DNA of 64,000 nucleotides from Algoriphagus marinus (GTDB lineage Bacteria > Bacteroidota > Bacteroidia > Cytophagales > Cyclobacteriaceae), in NCBI RefSeq assembly GCF_001936475.1, contig NZ_MSPQ01000003.1, positions 62,001 to 126,000 of the forward strand. Direction: 5' to 3'. Positions within the stretch are counted from its first letter, which is position 1, and every line of letters starts with the position of its first letter. Positions 1 to 8,936 of this stretch are shown here, one piece after another. Below the pieces are notes generated by a model. It saw only the letters and a program-made list of their open reading frames with translations. It did no database searches and was not told the origin of the DNA. The position numbers and the translations under genes were made by a program.

Positions 1-144
1 CAGCAAATGCTCGGTAGTACTGGCTTGTTTCAATAGTGAAAAGATTAGTTCGATAAACTCTTCTTTTTCTGATTCAGTAATTGATTGGAGCATTTGATGC
101 AGTTCTGCATCTGGTTGGATTTTTTGAAGATTTTTTTGTGACAT
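1..144 (-). CDS. Hypothetical protein, N-terminal fragment cut by window edge
   Basis: A minus-strand frame opens with ATG at 144-142 and stays open to base 1, giving 48 residues that begin MSQKNLQKIQ. The fragment is charged and probably helical, with no signal peptide or motif I recognise. It is divergent from the OsmC-like gene, with 136 bp between the two start codons. Function is unknown; the rest of the gene lies outside the window. Confidence 0.55.
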   Translation of the reverse strand, partial: MSQKNLQKIQPDAELHQMLQSITESEKEEFIELIFSLLKQASTTEHLL

Positions 145-227
145 GTGTAAGAAAAAATTGGTTATATAAAAAACTAAACTTGAGATTATCAATAGATTAA
201 ATATAAGGGTTAGTTTGGACTAGCCCC

Positions 228-235
228 TATTTTTG
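228..235 (+). promoter_or_regulatory. Bacteroidota -7 promoter box for the OsmC-FIST-cyclase operon
   Basis: The sequence TATTTTTG matches TAnnTTTG, the -7 element used by the Bacteroidota primary sigma factor. It lies 45 bp before the ATG at 281. I see no well-placed -33 TTG. Confidence 0.5.
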
Positions 236-280
236 GTATATTTCAATCATTCTTTTTATCACTAAAAACTTTTTCTAAAC

Positions 281-847
281 ATGCCAAACATTAAAAATGG
301 AGTAAACCTCGACAATATTGAGGCACTCACAGGAGCAATCAAAAACGATCCTAAAGTAGCACTTGTCCAGTTTAAAGCTAAGTCCGAATGGAAAGGAGGA
401 ACAAAAACGTCAGTTACTGTTTCAGAGCTTTTTTCAAATGGAAATAATATTCGCAGTGAAGCGAGTAAATTTCACTTAATGGTAGATGAGCCAGCTGTTT
501 TAGGTGGATCAGATGAGCATCCTAATCCTGTTGAATACCTAGCATCGGCACTTTGTGGTTGCCTTACAGCTGGAATTGCCACTAATGCCGCCTTATTCGG
601 GACTGAGTTAGAGAAAATTAATGTAGAGGTTTCTGTGAACTTTGATATTCATGGAGTATTGGGCATGGATCGTACAAAGCCTAATGGTCCACTGGATTTG
701 CACTATAAAGTAACTTTGAAAGGAAAGAATGGAGCAACACCAGAGCAGCTTCTTAAATCCAAAGAGACTTTAGATAAAAAATCCCCAATTAAAAACACAA
801 TAGAGCTACCGCTACGAGTAACTACAGAAGTTGTAATCGAAGAGTAA
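281..847 (+). CDS. OsmC-like protein with a degenerate cysteine pair
   Basis: 188 aa soluble protein of the OsmC/Ohr fold. Family members reduce organic hydroperoxides with two conserved cysteines, one in the central helix and one near the C-terminus. The central helix is clear: EHPNPVEYLASALCGC, with C92 and C94. The second site, normally Cys-Pro-Val, reads SPI (S168), so the classical redox pair is missing; C92/C94 could act instead, or the protein may not be a classical peroxidase. The gene is first in an operon: its stop ends at 847 and the FIST gene starts at 849. Fold assignment is firm; catalytic function is uncertain. Confidence 0.85.
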   Translation: MPNIKNGVNLDNIEALTGAIKNDPKVALVQFKAKSEWKGGTKTSVTVSELFSNGNNIRSEASKFHLMVDEPAVLGGSDEHPNPVEYLASALCGCLTAGIATNAALFGTELEKINVEVSVNFDIHGVLGMDRTKPNGPLDLHYKVTLKGKNGATPEQLLKSKETLDKKSPIKNTIELPLRVTTEVVIEE

Positions 848-848
848 A

Positions 849-2084
849 ATGACTACCGGTACTTCATTTGGAGTGGGATTTTCCGAATCCTCGGATTCAA
901 AAAAGGCCGGAATTCAGGCTTCTAAGGAAGCATTAGCCAAAGCTGAACTTTCTCCTGAGGAAGTTCAGCTTTGTTTTTTGTTTTGTACTTCAAGACATGA
1001 CCCTCTTGACTTTTTTGAAGGAGTGAAATCTTGCCTTGGTGCCCAGACACAGTTTTTTGGAGGATTCGCCAACGGCACCTGTACCAATGTGGAAGAAGGG
1101 TATGATGGTTACCAGACTGTGATTGGTCTTTTGGGTAAATCAGAAATCAAATTTGACCTTCTGATCGAAGAAGGAATCGGATTTCATGAATATGAAACCG
1201 GTAAGGCCTTAGGTGAAAAAATTGCCGCTAAAGAATATGACACAGTTCCTCAGATAGTATTGCTTTTTGATGCAGTAAATCGCTTGGAGGGTCGATTTCG
1301 GATGAATTACGGCACTCCATTTATCAACGGAATGAAAGAAAGTTTAACCGTTTGGCCTAATATAATTGGGGCGAGAATGCTCGGTGACATGAAATTCAAA
1401 CCGACCCGTCAATGGTGTGGAACTGAAATGAGTCAAAACGCTGCGATGGCACTTATCCTTCATGGCAATATTCGGATAGACACCCAGATCATGCATGGAT
1501 GTCAACCTGCAAGTGCCTATCATACCGTGACTGCAACCAAAGGAGCGAGTATCCTTGAGTTGGATCATATGCCAGCTTTAGATGTGGTGGGGAGTATTTT
1601 GGGAGATGATTTACTGTCCAGCCCTCAAGAGTTGAAGTTTTTTGTGACTTTAGGTAAAAATATGGGGGATAAATGGGAGTCCTATAATCCCGGAAATTAC
1701 ATCAATCGGATGTGTGTCGGGGTAGATCCAGAGTCGAAGGGGCTATTTATGGCTGAGATGGATATCGAAGAAGGTACTGAAGTCCAGCTCATGCGCCGTA
1801 GCTTTGAGATGGAGTATGTGTCTAAAAGAACTAAAAAACTGATTGACAAAGTCAAAGCCGAAAACAGAAAAATCATTTTCGGAATGTATATCAATTGTTC
1901 TGGCCGTGCGGCAGCCTATTCAAATCATACCGATGAGGATGTCCGTCACGTTCAAGAAGCTATAAATGGTGAATTTCCATTGATGGGAATTTATGAGGCG
2001 GGGGAACTTGCAGTGATTAAAAATGAGTTGCAGGTGTTAGATTGGACAGGCTTATTTTGTGTGTTCAGTGAAAAAATCGGGTAA
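849..2084 (+). CDS. FIST domain sensory protein (FIST_N + FIST_C)
   Basis: 411 aa cytoplasmic protein. The N-terminal half (about residues 5-215) contains the glycine-rich FGGFANGTC segment that fits FIST_N. The C-terminal half (about 220-405) ends with the FIST_C signature GIYEAGELA near residue 380. FIST domains are predicted small-ligand sensors usually attached to kinases, chemoreceptors or cyclases. Here the domain is free-standing, but the next gene, 5 bp downstream, is an adenylate cyclase, so it may act as a detached sensory subunit. That pairing is inference from gene order. No signal peptide or membrane helix is seen. Confidence 0.85.
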   Translation: MTTGTSFGVGFSESSDSKKAGIQASKEALAKAELSPEEVQLCFLFCTSRHDPLDFFEGVKSCLGAQTQFFGGFANGTCTNVEEGYDGYQTVIGLLGKSEIKFDLLIEEGIGFHEYETGKALGEKIAAKEYDTVPQIVLLFDAVNRLEGRFRMNYGTPFINGMKESLTVWPNIIGARMLGDMKFKPTRQWCGTEMSQNAAMALILHGNIRIDTQIMHGCQPASAYHTVTATKGASILELDHMPALDVVGSILGDDLLSSPQELKFFVTLGKNMGDKWESYNPGNYINRMCVGVDPESKGLFMAEMDIEEGTEVQLMRRSFEMEYVSKRTKKLIDKVKAENRKIIFGMYINCSGRAAAYSNHTDEDVRHVQEAINGEFPLMGIYEAGELAVIKNELQVLDWTGLFCVFSEKIG

Positions 2085-2089
2085 TCCAG

Positions 2090-3481
2090 ATGAGCGAAGA
2101 TTCAAAAGATATTTTGTTAAATGAGCTGCAGCGACAGGTTGAATACTATCGTCAGCTCTCCGATGAAGTAGCTGGACAGAATATTAGGAGTGATTCTCAG
2201 ATTTCACTTTTGAAGCGGAAGCTCATCCAAAAAGAAAATGGCTTTACAATCTTGTCAGCCCTGCATGATGCCTTTGGCCATCAGATTTATGAAGAAAATT
2301 TTTTCACGAATACCTTAGAATTGATCAATACCACCCTCAAAATGGATAAAACGGTCGTTCTTTGGGAATTGAGTAGCCATTCAAAAGGCTTTAGCCCCAA
2401 GTTTCATATGGGATATGAGCGTGAAGAAGTGGATTTAATCCATAACAGACAGGTGGATTTTTTGATCGAAGAAAGCCCGATGGTAAGGCCATTTCTTGCT
2501 AATAAAAATACGCGTACCAATGACTTAATCGATCAGCTTCGTGAAAGGCTAGTCTTGCCTTTTTTTATAGCTGTTCCGATTCGAATGAGGAATAAAATTA
2601 TTGCCTGGATGGTGACAGGGAGAGAAAAAGAAGCGTGGCCTTTTTACCCACCTTTGGATGAAGGTGACTTGGATACCATCGTTTCCATCTCAGGATTCTT
2701 GGAAGCTGGACTTTCCAATTCCAGCTTGTATGCCAGTTTGGAGCACGCAAACAAGGAATTGGAGGCTTACAATCAAGAATTGGAGCAGCGTGTTGCAGAA
2801 CGTACGAAAGATCTAAGGACTAAAAATCTTGAGTTGTTTGAAGAAAAGAAACGATCGGAAGATCTCCTTTTGAATATTTTACCAAAAGAAACTGCAGACG
2901 AGCTCAAAAAGAATGGTTTTGCTAAAGCAAAATTGCAGACTGACGCAACAGTGATGTTTACAGATTTTGTGAATTTCACGAAATTTTCCTCCCAGATATC
3001 TTCTGAAGAATTGGTAGCTGAACTGGATCATTGTTTTAGGAATTTTGACATGATCACAACCAAATACGGTTTGGAAAAGATAAAAACAATAGGTGATGCG
3101 TATATGAGCGCCTGCGGTGTGACTGGGGAGACAGGATCCGCCTCTGATGTAATTCGGGCTGGGATCGAGATGCGGGATTTTATTGAAGAATATGGGAAAG
3201 AAAAACCTGAAGCAATCCGGGAATATTTTAAGATTCGAGTGGGAATTAATACTGGCCCTGTAGTAGCGGGAGTCGTAGGCTTAAAGAAGTTCTCATTCGA
3301 TATATGGGGCGATACTGTAAATACGGCAGACAGGATCCAGTCGGGCTCTATTGCAGGTAAGGTGAATGTTTCCCATTCCACCTATTTGGCTTGTAAGGAA
3401 GATTTTGTGTTTGAAAGTAGAGGTAAAATATCAGCAAAAAACAAAGGCGATATTTTAATGTATTTTGTTGAAAACAAATAA
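2090..3481 (+). CDS. Class III adenylate cyclase with N-terminal GAF-like domain
   Basis: 463 aa. Order: short N-terminal coiled coil (1-50), GAF-like region (about 55-205), signalling coiled coil (210-262), then a class III cyclase domain (280-460). Metal-binding aspartates are D292 (MFTDF) and D336 (TIGDAY). Base-selecting residues K332 and D404 (SFDIWGDTVN) are those of adenylate rather than guanylate cyclases, and transition-state residues N411 and R415 are present, so it should convert ATP to cAMP. No membrane helix is seen. It is last in the operon with the OsmC-like and FIST genes. I found no CRP-type cAMP receptor in the window. Confidence 0.9.
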   Translation: MSEDSKDILLNELQRQVEYYRQLSDEVAGQNIRSDSQISLLKRKLIQKENGFTILSALHDAFGHQIYEENFFTNTLELINTTLKMDKTVVLWELSSHSKGFSPKFHMGYEREEVDLIHNRQVDFLIEESPMVRPFLANKNTRTNDLIDQLRERLVLPFFIAVPIRMRNKIIAWMVTGREKEAWPFYPPLDEGDLDTIVSISGFLEAGLSNSSLYASLEHANKELEAYNQELEQRVAERTKDLRTKNLELFEEKKRSEDLLLNILPKETADELKKNGFAKAKLQTDATVMFTDFVNFTKFSSQISSEELVAELDHCFRNFDMITTKYGLEKIKTIGDAYMSACGVTGETGSASDVIRAGIEMRDFIEEYGKEKPEAIREYFKIRVGINTGPVVAGVVGLKKFSFDIWGDTVNTADRIQSGSIAGKVNVSHSTYLACKEDFVFESRGKISAKNKGDILMYFVENK

Positions 3482-3482
3482 T

Positions 3483-3524
3483 CTGGAAAATCAGGTTGGG
3501 TTGCTTTCTAAAAGCTTTTTCCAG
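3483..3524 (+). terminator. Possible terminator after the cyclase gene
   Basis: CTGGAAAA at 3483-3490 pairs with TTTTCCAG at 3517-3524, with an inner GCTTT/AAAGC stem, followed by TTTTTC. It sits between convergent genes. Confidence 0.5.
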
Positions 3525-3542
3525 TTTTTCAATTAGTTGTAT

Positions 3543-4490
3543 TTATTTAGAAGGTGTCTCTTTCTCCAAAGAAAGACGTGTCTTTGGAAGGCTTTCCGGA
3601 TAATTTTTTTGAACAAATTCTACCATCTTTTCTCGGACATAGACTCGAAGGTCCCAAGCTGTAGGGGAGTTTCTTGCAGATACCAAGATTCTTGATTCCA
3701 CAGTAAATTCTTTTGCATCTGTCACCTGAAGTACTTTCACTTTCTTGTCCCATAGATCTGTCTTTTCCAAAATCCGATCTAGTTCCTTGCGAAGCTCTTC
3801 AAAGGGAATTGTGTAATCTGTGTGAATAAATACGGACCCGATAATGTCAGCGGAAGTCCTAGTCCAGTTTTGAAAAGGCTTTTCCAAAAAATAGGTCGAT
3901 GGCAAAATCAACCGCCTTTGATCCCATATTCGTACCACAACGTAATTCAAATTAATCTCCTCAATCCAGCCCCATTCGCCCTCTACTACGACTGCATCTT
4001 CCAGACGGAAAGGCTGAGTGATTGCGATTTGAATACCAGCAATAAGCGTCCCTATGGCTTTTTGGGCAGAAAAACCAATGATAATGCCCGCCACCCCCGC
4101 AGATGCAAAAAGTCCAACACCGATTTGACGAATCGATTCAAAAGAAATCAGAATCAATCCTATTCCAAGCAGTATGATCAGGAAGTTTGCGACTTTCTCA
4201 AGTACATTGATTTGAGTGTAAACTTTTCGCGCCTTGAGATTATTTTCCTGATTGATGTCGTATTGTTTTAGCAAAGAAATTTTACCGATTTTGATCAAAA
4301 CCAATAGACACCAGGTAAAACCAGAGATAATAAAAATGGTATTTAAATGAGGTAAGTAGGCCAAAATCCCTTCCCAAGATTTAGCCGCTTCCCCAAAGTA
4401 GATTTTGGTGAATCCCAAAAAGAGCGTAATCAAAAGTGGAAATATTAATCTTTTGTAAATATTCATAGGTCTGAGTGGCATTTCGCTCAA
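3543..4490 (-). CDS. MscS-family small-conductance mechanosensitive channel
   Basis: 315 aa inner-membrane protein. Hydrophobic segments lie near residues 12-31, 44-65, 92-115 and 122-145. The last is the pore helix, with the Gly/Ala pattern ASAGVAGIIIGFSAQKAIG typical of TM3 in MscS. The following beta domain (ITQPFRLEDAVVVEG, then the LILPSTYFLEKPFQNW segment) is also characteristic. MscS channels open under membrane tension and release solutes on hypo-osmotic shock. The start at 4490 gives MSEMPLRP before a second Met at residue 9, which is an equally possible start. It stands alone, convergent with the cyclase gene. Confidence 0.92.
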   Translation of the reverse strand: MSEMPLRPMNIYKRLIFPLLITLFLGFTKIYFGEAAKSWEGILAYLPHLNTIFIISGFTWCLLVLIKIGKISLLKQYDINQENNLKARKVYTQINVLEKVANFLIILLGIGLILISFESIRQIGVGLFASAGVAGIIIGFSAQKAIGTLIAGIQIAITQPFRLEDAVVVEGEWGWIEEINLNYVVVRIWDQRRLILPSTYFLEKPFQNWTRTSADIIGSVFIHTDYTIPFEELRKELDRILEKTDLWDKKVKVLQVTDAKEFTVESRILVSARNSPTAWDLRVYVREKMVEFVQKNYPESLPKTRLSLEKETPSK

Positions 4491-4744
4491 AAAACAAAAA
4501 TCATTTCAGGAATCAAAGTATGTCCTTCAAAGTGTACGTGAAACTTAACTTTGGTCTTCCGTTTAGATTTTGAATCTAATCATAAGTTTTTTTAAAAAAC
4601 TGATCTAAAAATTCTCAATGTATAGACTTCATTTTTGAATTAGTTATCGATTGATATATTGTTCAAAACAAAAATTGAAGATTTTATTTGAGAAAACCCG
4701 TTCAATAATGAGGCGATACTCACAAACAGCTATTAAATTCAAGC

Positions 4745-6106
4745 ATGAGAAAATTAAGGATAAATCTGTTCAGTCTTACATTGGCATTGGTGGCACTTCT
4801 TATTTCTTGTACTCCAGACAAGCAAAAAGATGAGAAGGAATTAGCCCAAATTTCTCCAACTCCTAAAGTAAGTATTAGCCAGATCGAAGAAGGAATCAAA
4901 GCCTATATCGCAGATCAAACTGAAAAGAATGGAGGGGTATTTCCGGTGAAAGATGAAAATCATGATCTCAAAATGAAGCTGGTTCGAGTTCATACCGAAT
5001 ATTTATCTAACCTCGGACCGCAAAGCCATTTTGCCTGTGTGGATTTAGTCGATGAAAGCGGCGAAGTCTATGATGTGGATTTTTTCATGGAAGGAGAACC
5101 CGGAGGAATGGATGTAACCTCTACTACAGTTCATAAGCTAAATGGAAAACCTTTCTATTCCTGGAAGCAAAATAAAGAAGACAAAACTTGGTTTAAAGTA
5201 CCTATGGATCAATCTAATACAAGCCTTCTAGGTGTCGTGGAAGGAAGAGACGAGTTTGAATTTTACTATACCGCACAAGTACCTCAGTTACAAGGGCCGG
5301 CAAGAATGTGGATTCCAATAGCGGAGTCGGACCCTTTTCAGGAGATCGAGCTTCTTGAGACTTCAGTCCCAAAAGGGGCAAAAAGAATAAAAGATGGTAG
5401 CTATGGAAATACGCTCCTGTATTTTGAATTAGGGCCTGAAAATTCAGGCGATGAAATTAAGCTTACTTATGCGGTGAAGCGAAAGGAGAAAGGACCTTAT
5501 GACGCGCCTGAGCCTGATAAGACGCTTTACTTAGCTTCGACCAAACTGATGCCTACCGGTGGAAGATTTGAGGAGATTGCCAAAGAAGAGCTAGGAGATA
5601 AAATAAACGACTCACATCTGATCCAAGCTCGTGTTCTCTATGATTACATCATTGATAACATGCGATACATGAAGTTTGGAGACTACGGTAGGGGAGATTC
5701 CAATTATGCCTGCGATTCCAAAACGGGTAACTGTACCGAATTTCATTCATTCTTTATTTCACTGGCGAGATCGGTTGGGATTCCAGCGCGATTTGCAATT
5801 GGGGCCTCGATCCCATCGGATCGAAATGAAGGTGGAATTGACGGTTACCATTGTTGGGCCGAATTCTATGCAGATGGGAAATGGTGGCCTGTCGATATCA
5901 GTGAGGGAAATAAATACACTGCATTAGCTACCTATTATTTCGGCCGCCATCCCGCGAATCGAATTGAGCTGAGCAGGGGAAGAGATTTGAAACTATCGCC
6001 AGGTCCTGAAGCTGGACCGATCAACTTTCTAGCCTATCCCTACTTGGAAATTGGTGGAAAAGAAGTAAAAGTAAATTCGAGATTTTCATTCCAGAGGAAA
6101 ATTTAG
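4745..6106 (+). CDS. Transglutaminase-like domain lipoprotein
   Basis: 453 aa. It has a lipoprotein signal with lipobox LISC (C22), so it is probably anchored in the envelope. Residues 40-250 are beta-rich without a motif I recognise. A transglutaminase-like papain-fold core follows at about 290-400, with catalytic triad C330 (GNCTEFHS), H369 (GYHCWAEF) and D384 (WPVDIS). In bacteria such domains act as proteases or amidases rather than cross-linking enzymes; the substrate cannot be told. ATG at 4745 gives a complete signal peptide. It is transcribed alone and ends at a shared terminator. Confidence 0.85.
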   Translation: MRKLRINLFSLTLALVALLISCTPDKQKDEKELAQISPTPKVSISQIEEGIKAYIADQTEKNGGVFPVKDENHDLKMKLVRVHTEYLSNLGPQSHFACVDLVDESGEVYDVDFFMEGEPGGMDVTSTTVHKLNGKPFYSWKQNKEDKTWFKVPMDQSNTSLLGVVEGRDEFEFYYTAQVPQLQGPARMWIPIAESDPFQEIELLETSVPKGAKRIKDGSYGNTLLYFELGPENSGDEIKLTYAVKRKEKGPYDAPEPDKTLYLASTKLMPTGGRFEEIAKEELGDKINDSHLIQARVLYDYIIDNMRYMKFGDYGRGDSNYACDSKTGNCTEFHSFFISLARSVGIPARFAIGASIPSDRNEGGIDGYHCWAEFYADGKWWPVDISEGNKYTALATYYFGRHPANRIELSRGRDLKLSPGPEAGPINFLAYPYLEIGGKEVKVNSRFSFQRKI

Positions 6107-6115
6107 GACATAAAA

Positions 6116-6137
6116 AAAGGCTGTGAAAACAGCCTTT
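6116..6137. terminator. Bidirectional terminator between convergent genes
   Basis: AAAGGCTGT (6116-6124), GAAA loop, ACAGCCTTT (6129-6137): a perfect 9-bp stem with A and T runs on either side, serving both convergent genes. Confidence 0.85.
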
Positions 6138-6151
6138 CTTGTATTCAATTC

Positions 6152-6373
6152 TTAATGTTCAGTGCTATCAGCTGGATGCTCGGTGCTATCCCCATTTGTA
6201 GGATGCTCACCACCCGCTGGATGTTCTCCTCCTTCAGGATGCTCGCCACCTTCAGCTTGTTCTGTATCAGCTTCATTGTTTGCTTCTTTTTTACCACCAC
6301 AGGAGGTAAAACTCATTGCAGAAATTAACAGCATCACAAATGCGATTGTAAAGATTGATTTGAATCGTTTCAT
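6152..6373 (-). CDS. Small His/Gly/Glu-repeat lipoprotein
   Basis: 73 aa. The signal peptide ends in a lipobox (FTSC, C25), then GGKKEANNEADTEQAE and a low-complexity tail built from GGEHP units (EGGEHPEGGEHPAGGEHP) and a TEHPADSTEH ending. Five EHP/EH units give a histidine- and glutamate-rich chain that could bind divalent metal, which is a guess. No family is recognised. It is convergent with the transglutaminase-like gene and shares its terminator. Confidence 0.7.
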   Translation of the reverse strand: MKRFKSIFTIAFVMLLISAMSFTSCGGKKEANNEADTEQAEGGEHPEGGEHPAGGEHPTNGDSTEHPADSTEH

Positions 6374-6460
6374 AGTTTTTTAGTTTTGGGTAATCGAATT
6401 TATATTCTAAAGTTTTTAAAATTAACGTTTTAACTTTTCAAAGTAAAGAAACTAATAGAT

Positions 6461-7570
6461 CTATTCTCCAATCCACTCCGCAACAAATAGGTTGGTGTCC
6501 CGAGTGCCGCCGTTATTTCTATTGGAAGCAAAAACCAAGTATTTGCCATTATTAGAGAAAACCGGGAATGCATCAAAGGTGCCATCATTCGTGATTTTTG
6601 TCAAGCCGGTTCCGTCGATATTGATCATGAATAAATTGAATGGAAATCCTCTTTCAGTCTGATGATTGGAAGCGAAAATGATTTTTTCACCTGATGGATG
6701 AAAGAATGGAGCCCAATTGGCCTTACCGAGATCAGTTAATTTCCGCACATCAGTTCCATCGGCATTGGCTATGTACAGTTCCATGCTGGTTGGCATCACC
6801 AGTCCTTCAGCTAATAGGTCTTTGTATTCTTTGATATCAGCTTCGGTAGTTGGTCTTGAAGCTCTCCAGATTATTTTTGAACCATCAGGAGAGAAGAAAG
6901 CGCCACCATCATATCCTAAATCTGAGGTGATTTGCTTGACATCGGTCCCATCAATATTCATAGTATAAAGTTCCAAATCACCTGTTCTCAATGAAGTAAA
7001 AACGATTTTATCTCCTTTTGGAGAGACGGTAGCTTCAGCATCATAGCCGGGCTCATTCGTCAGTTGATTCAAGAGATTGCCATTGAGGTCGGCGGTGAAA
7101 ATATCAAAGGAATCATAGATTGGCCATACATATTTTCCATCTGTTCTAGGTTCTGGGACAGCCGGACAGTTGTCACCACCCAAATGAGTAGAAGCATAGA
7201 CGATGGTCTTATTGTCCGGCAGGAAATAAGAACAGGTAGTCCTTCCGAGCCCAGTGCTAAGACGCTGCGGCTGGTTGTTTTTTAGATCATCCGTCTCCCA
7301 ATTTGTGTAAAAAATCTGATCACATTTATTTCCCCAACCAGCATAATCCGATTGAAAGACCAACATGGAATCGTCAAATGACCAATAAGCTTCTGCATTA
7401 TTTCCTCCGAAAGTGATCTGCTTGATGTTTTTCAGATACTTCATTTCTTCAGGTTGAAGAAGTAGGGAATCTGAAGCCGAATGAGCGGTGGATTCGTGGG
7501 ATTCAATAGTTTCAGTTTTTGGGTTGCAAGCGAATGTTGCAAACAAGACTAAGATGATAAGTGCTCTCAT
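6461..7570 (-). CDS. PD40/TolB-like beta-propeller lipoprotein
   Basis: 369 aa. The signal peptide ends at lipobox ATFAC (C15). The mature protein consists of WD40-like PD40 repeats of about 40-50 residues, each with a [V/F]SPxGxKI[V/I]F core followed by DLELYTMNIDGT-type segments, as in the TolB propeller. Such lipoproteins are probably scaffold or binding proteins in the periplasm. It is head-to-head with the M28 peptidase gene, with 74 bp between the starts, so the two may be co-regulated. Confidence 0.85.
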   Translation of the reverse strand: MRALIILVLFATFACNPKTETIESHESTAHSASDSLLLQPEEMKYLKNIKQITFGGNNAEAYWSFDDSMLVFQSDYAGWGNKCDQIFYTNWETDDLKNNQPQRLSTGLGRTTCSYFLPDNKTIVYASTHLGGDNCPAVPEPRTDGKYVWPIYDSFDIFTADLNGNLLNQLTNEPGYDAEATVSPKGDKIVFTSLRTGDLELYTMNIDGTDVKQITSDLGYDGGAFFSPDGSKIIWRASRPTTEADIKEYKDLLAEGLVMPTSMELYIANADGTDVRKLTDLGKANWAPFFHPSGEKIIFASNHQTERGFPFNLFMINIDGTGLTKITNDGTFDAFPVFSNNGKYLVFASNRNNGGTRDTNLFVAEWIGE

Positions 7571-7617
7571 TTTTGTTTTTACAGCTGTTTAAATTGCAGC
7601 GCGAAGATACCAATTAT

Positions 7618-7625
7618 TATCTTTG
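7618..7625 (+). promoter_or_regulatory. Promoter of the M28 peptidase gene
   Basis: TATCTTTG fits TAnnTTTG, with a TTG at 7594-7596, 21 bp upstream, as the likely -33 element. It is 19 bp before the ATG at 7645, which excludes an in-frame ATG at 7561 as the start. Confidence 0.7.
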
Positions 7626-7644
7626 GGCTAAAATCAATCAACCG

Positions 7645-8889
7645 ATGAATACTAAATCAAAATATCTCGTCATTCTCCTCACAGGAGCACTTTTTACTTG
7701 GGGTTGCGATACAACTCCTACAGATCAAAGTTTACTTGAAGGCTTAAAGACCGATGTCACATATCTTGCCGCTGATGATCTTGGAGGAAGAGCAATAGGT
7801 ACAGAAGGTGAGCAAAGAGCTGCAGAATATCTGGAAATAGAGTTTGAGAGGATAGGTTTGGAACCAAAAGGTACAGATTTATATTTCCAGCCCTTTACAG
7901 TTTCTAAGCCGACCAACCCGCATGAAGAAGCTGTAATAGGTACCGATGGGGATGGAGTAACCGGAAGAAATGTAATTGGATATATCGACAACAAATCTGA
8001 AAACACCATAATAATCGGAGCTCATTTTGACCACTTGGGAATGGGGGCGCAAGGTTCGCTTCACCGTGGCGATTCGGCAATTCACAATGGTGCTGATGAT
8101 AATGCTTCGGGAACAGCAGCACTAGTAGCTTTGGCAAAGATTCTCAAACATGAAAAACATACTTCAAATTTCCTGTTTATCGCATTTTCAGGAGAAGAAA
8201 ATGGACTTTGGGGTTCCAATTATTTTGTAAAAAATCCTACCATCGAGCTCTCTACTGTGAATTACATGATCAATATGGATATGGTCGGCAGGATGAATGA
8301 GGAGAAAACCTTAGCCATAAATGGTGTGGGGACCAGTCCTTCGTTCCTTCCTGTCTTGGAAACTGTGAATACAGATAGCTTGAAATTAGTGACTTCGGAG
8401 TCTGGAGTAGGGCCTTCAGATCACACCTCTTTTTATCTTCAGGATATACCCGTTCTTCATTTTTTCACTGGTCAGCACGAGGATTATCACAAACCTTCAG
8501 ATGATTCAGATTTGATCAATTATGAAGGTTTACTAAAAGTCGTAAAATACATTGATCGCTTGGTAGATCAGTTGGATGCGGAACCGAAGCTAGCTTTTAC
8601 CAAAACAAAAGACAGCAATGGGGACTCTCCTCGCTTTACTGTTTCGCTGGGTGTGGTTCCGGATTACTTATATGATGGCAAAGGCATGCGAATCGATGGC
8701 GTATCTGAGGACAAACCTGCTCAAGCTGCTGGTCTGATGAAAGGCGATATCATTCTCCAAATGGGTGATTCGACGATTGTCGATATGATGAGCTATATGC
8801 GGGCATTGAGTGCATTCCAAAAAGGTGATTCTACTTCAGTGGCTTATGAGCGAGCTGGAGCAAAATTGGAAGCGAAAGTGAAGTTTTAA
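7645..8889 (+). CDS. M28-family zinc aminopeptidase lipoprotein with C-terminal PDZ domain
   Basis: 414 aa from ATG 7645, chosen because it gives an immediate lipoprotein signal (lipobox FTWGC, C21) and follows a promoter. The M28 metal ligands are all present: H127 (GAHFDHLG), D151 (NGADDNASG), E184/E185 (FSGEENG), D212 (NMDMVGR) and H260 (GPSDH). A PDZ domain follows at about 330-414 (GVSEDKPAQAAGLMKGDII). It should remove N-terminal residues from peptides outside the cytoplasm, with PDZ assisting substrate binding. It ends at a strong terminator shared with the next gene. Confidence 0.92.
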   Translation: MNTKSKYLVILLTGALFTWGCDTTPTDQSLLEGLKTDVTYLAADDLGGRAIGTEGEQRAAEYLEIEFERIGLEPKGTDLYFQPFTVSKPTNPHEEAVIGTDGDGVTGRNVIGYIDNKSENTIIIGAHFDHLGMGAQGSLHRGDSAIHNGADDNASGTAALVALAKILKHEKHTSNFLFIAFSGEENGLWGSNYFVKNPTIELSTVNYMINMDMVGRMNEEKTLAINGVGTSPSFLPVLETVNTDSLKLVTSESGVGPSDHTSFYLQDIPVLHFFTGQHEDYHKPSDDSDLINYEGLLKVVKYIDRLVDQLDAEPKLAFTKTKDSNGDSPRFTVSLGVVPDYLYDGKGMRIDGVSEDKPAQAAGLMKGDIILQMGDSTIVDMMSYMRALSAFQKGDSTSVAYERAGAKLEAKVKF

Positions 8890-8936
8890 CACTCACTGAT
8901 GCTTGTTGAAGAAATAGTGAACGAAAATATAATTTT

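Noticed and set aside
6162..6383. Plus-strand Cys/Pro-rich frame opposite the GGEHP lipoprotein
   Set aside because: It is the complement of the repeat region; the minus-strand frame has a proper signal peptide and lipobox.
7561..7644. In-frame ATG extending the M28 peptidase by 28 residues
   Set aside because: The extension overlaps the divergent gene's start, precedes the promoter box and hides the lipoprotein signal; ATG 7645 is better.
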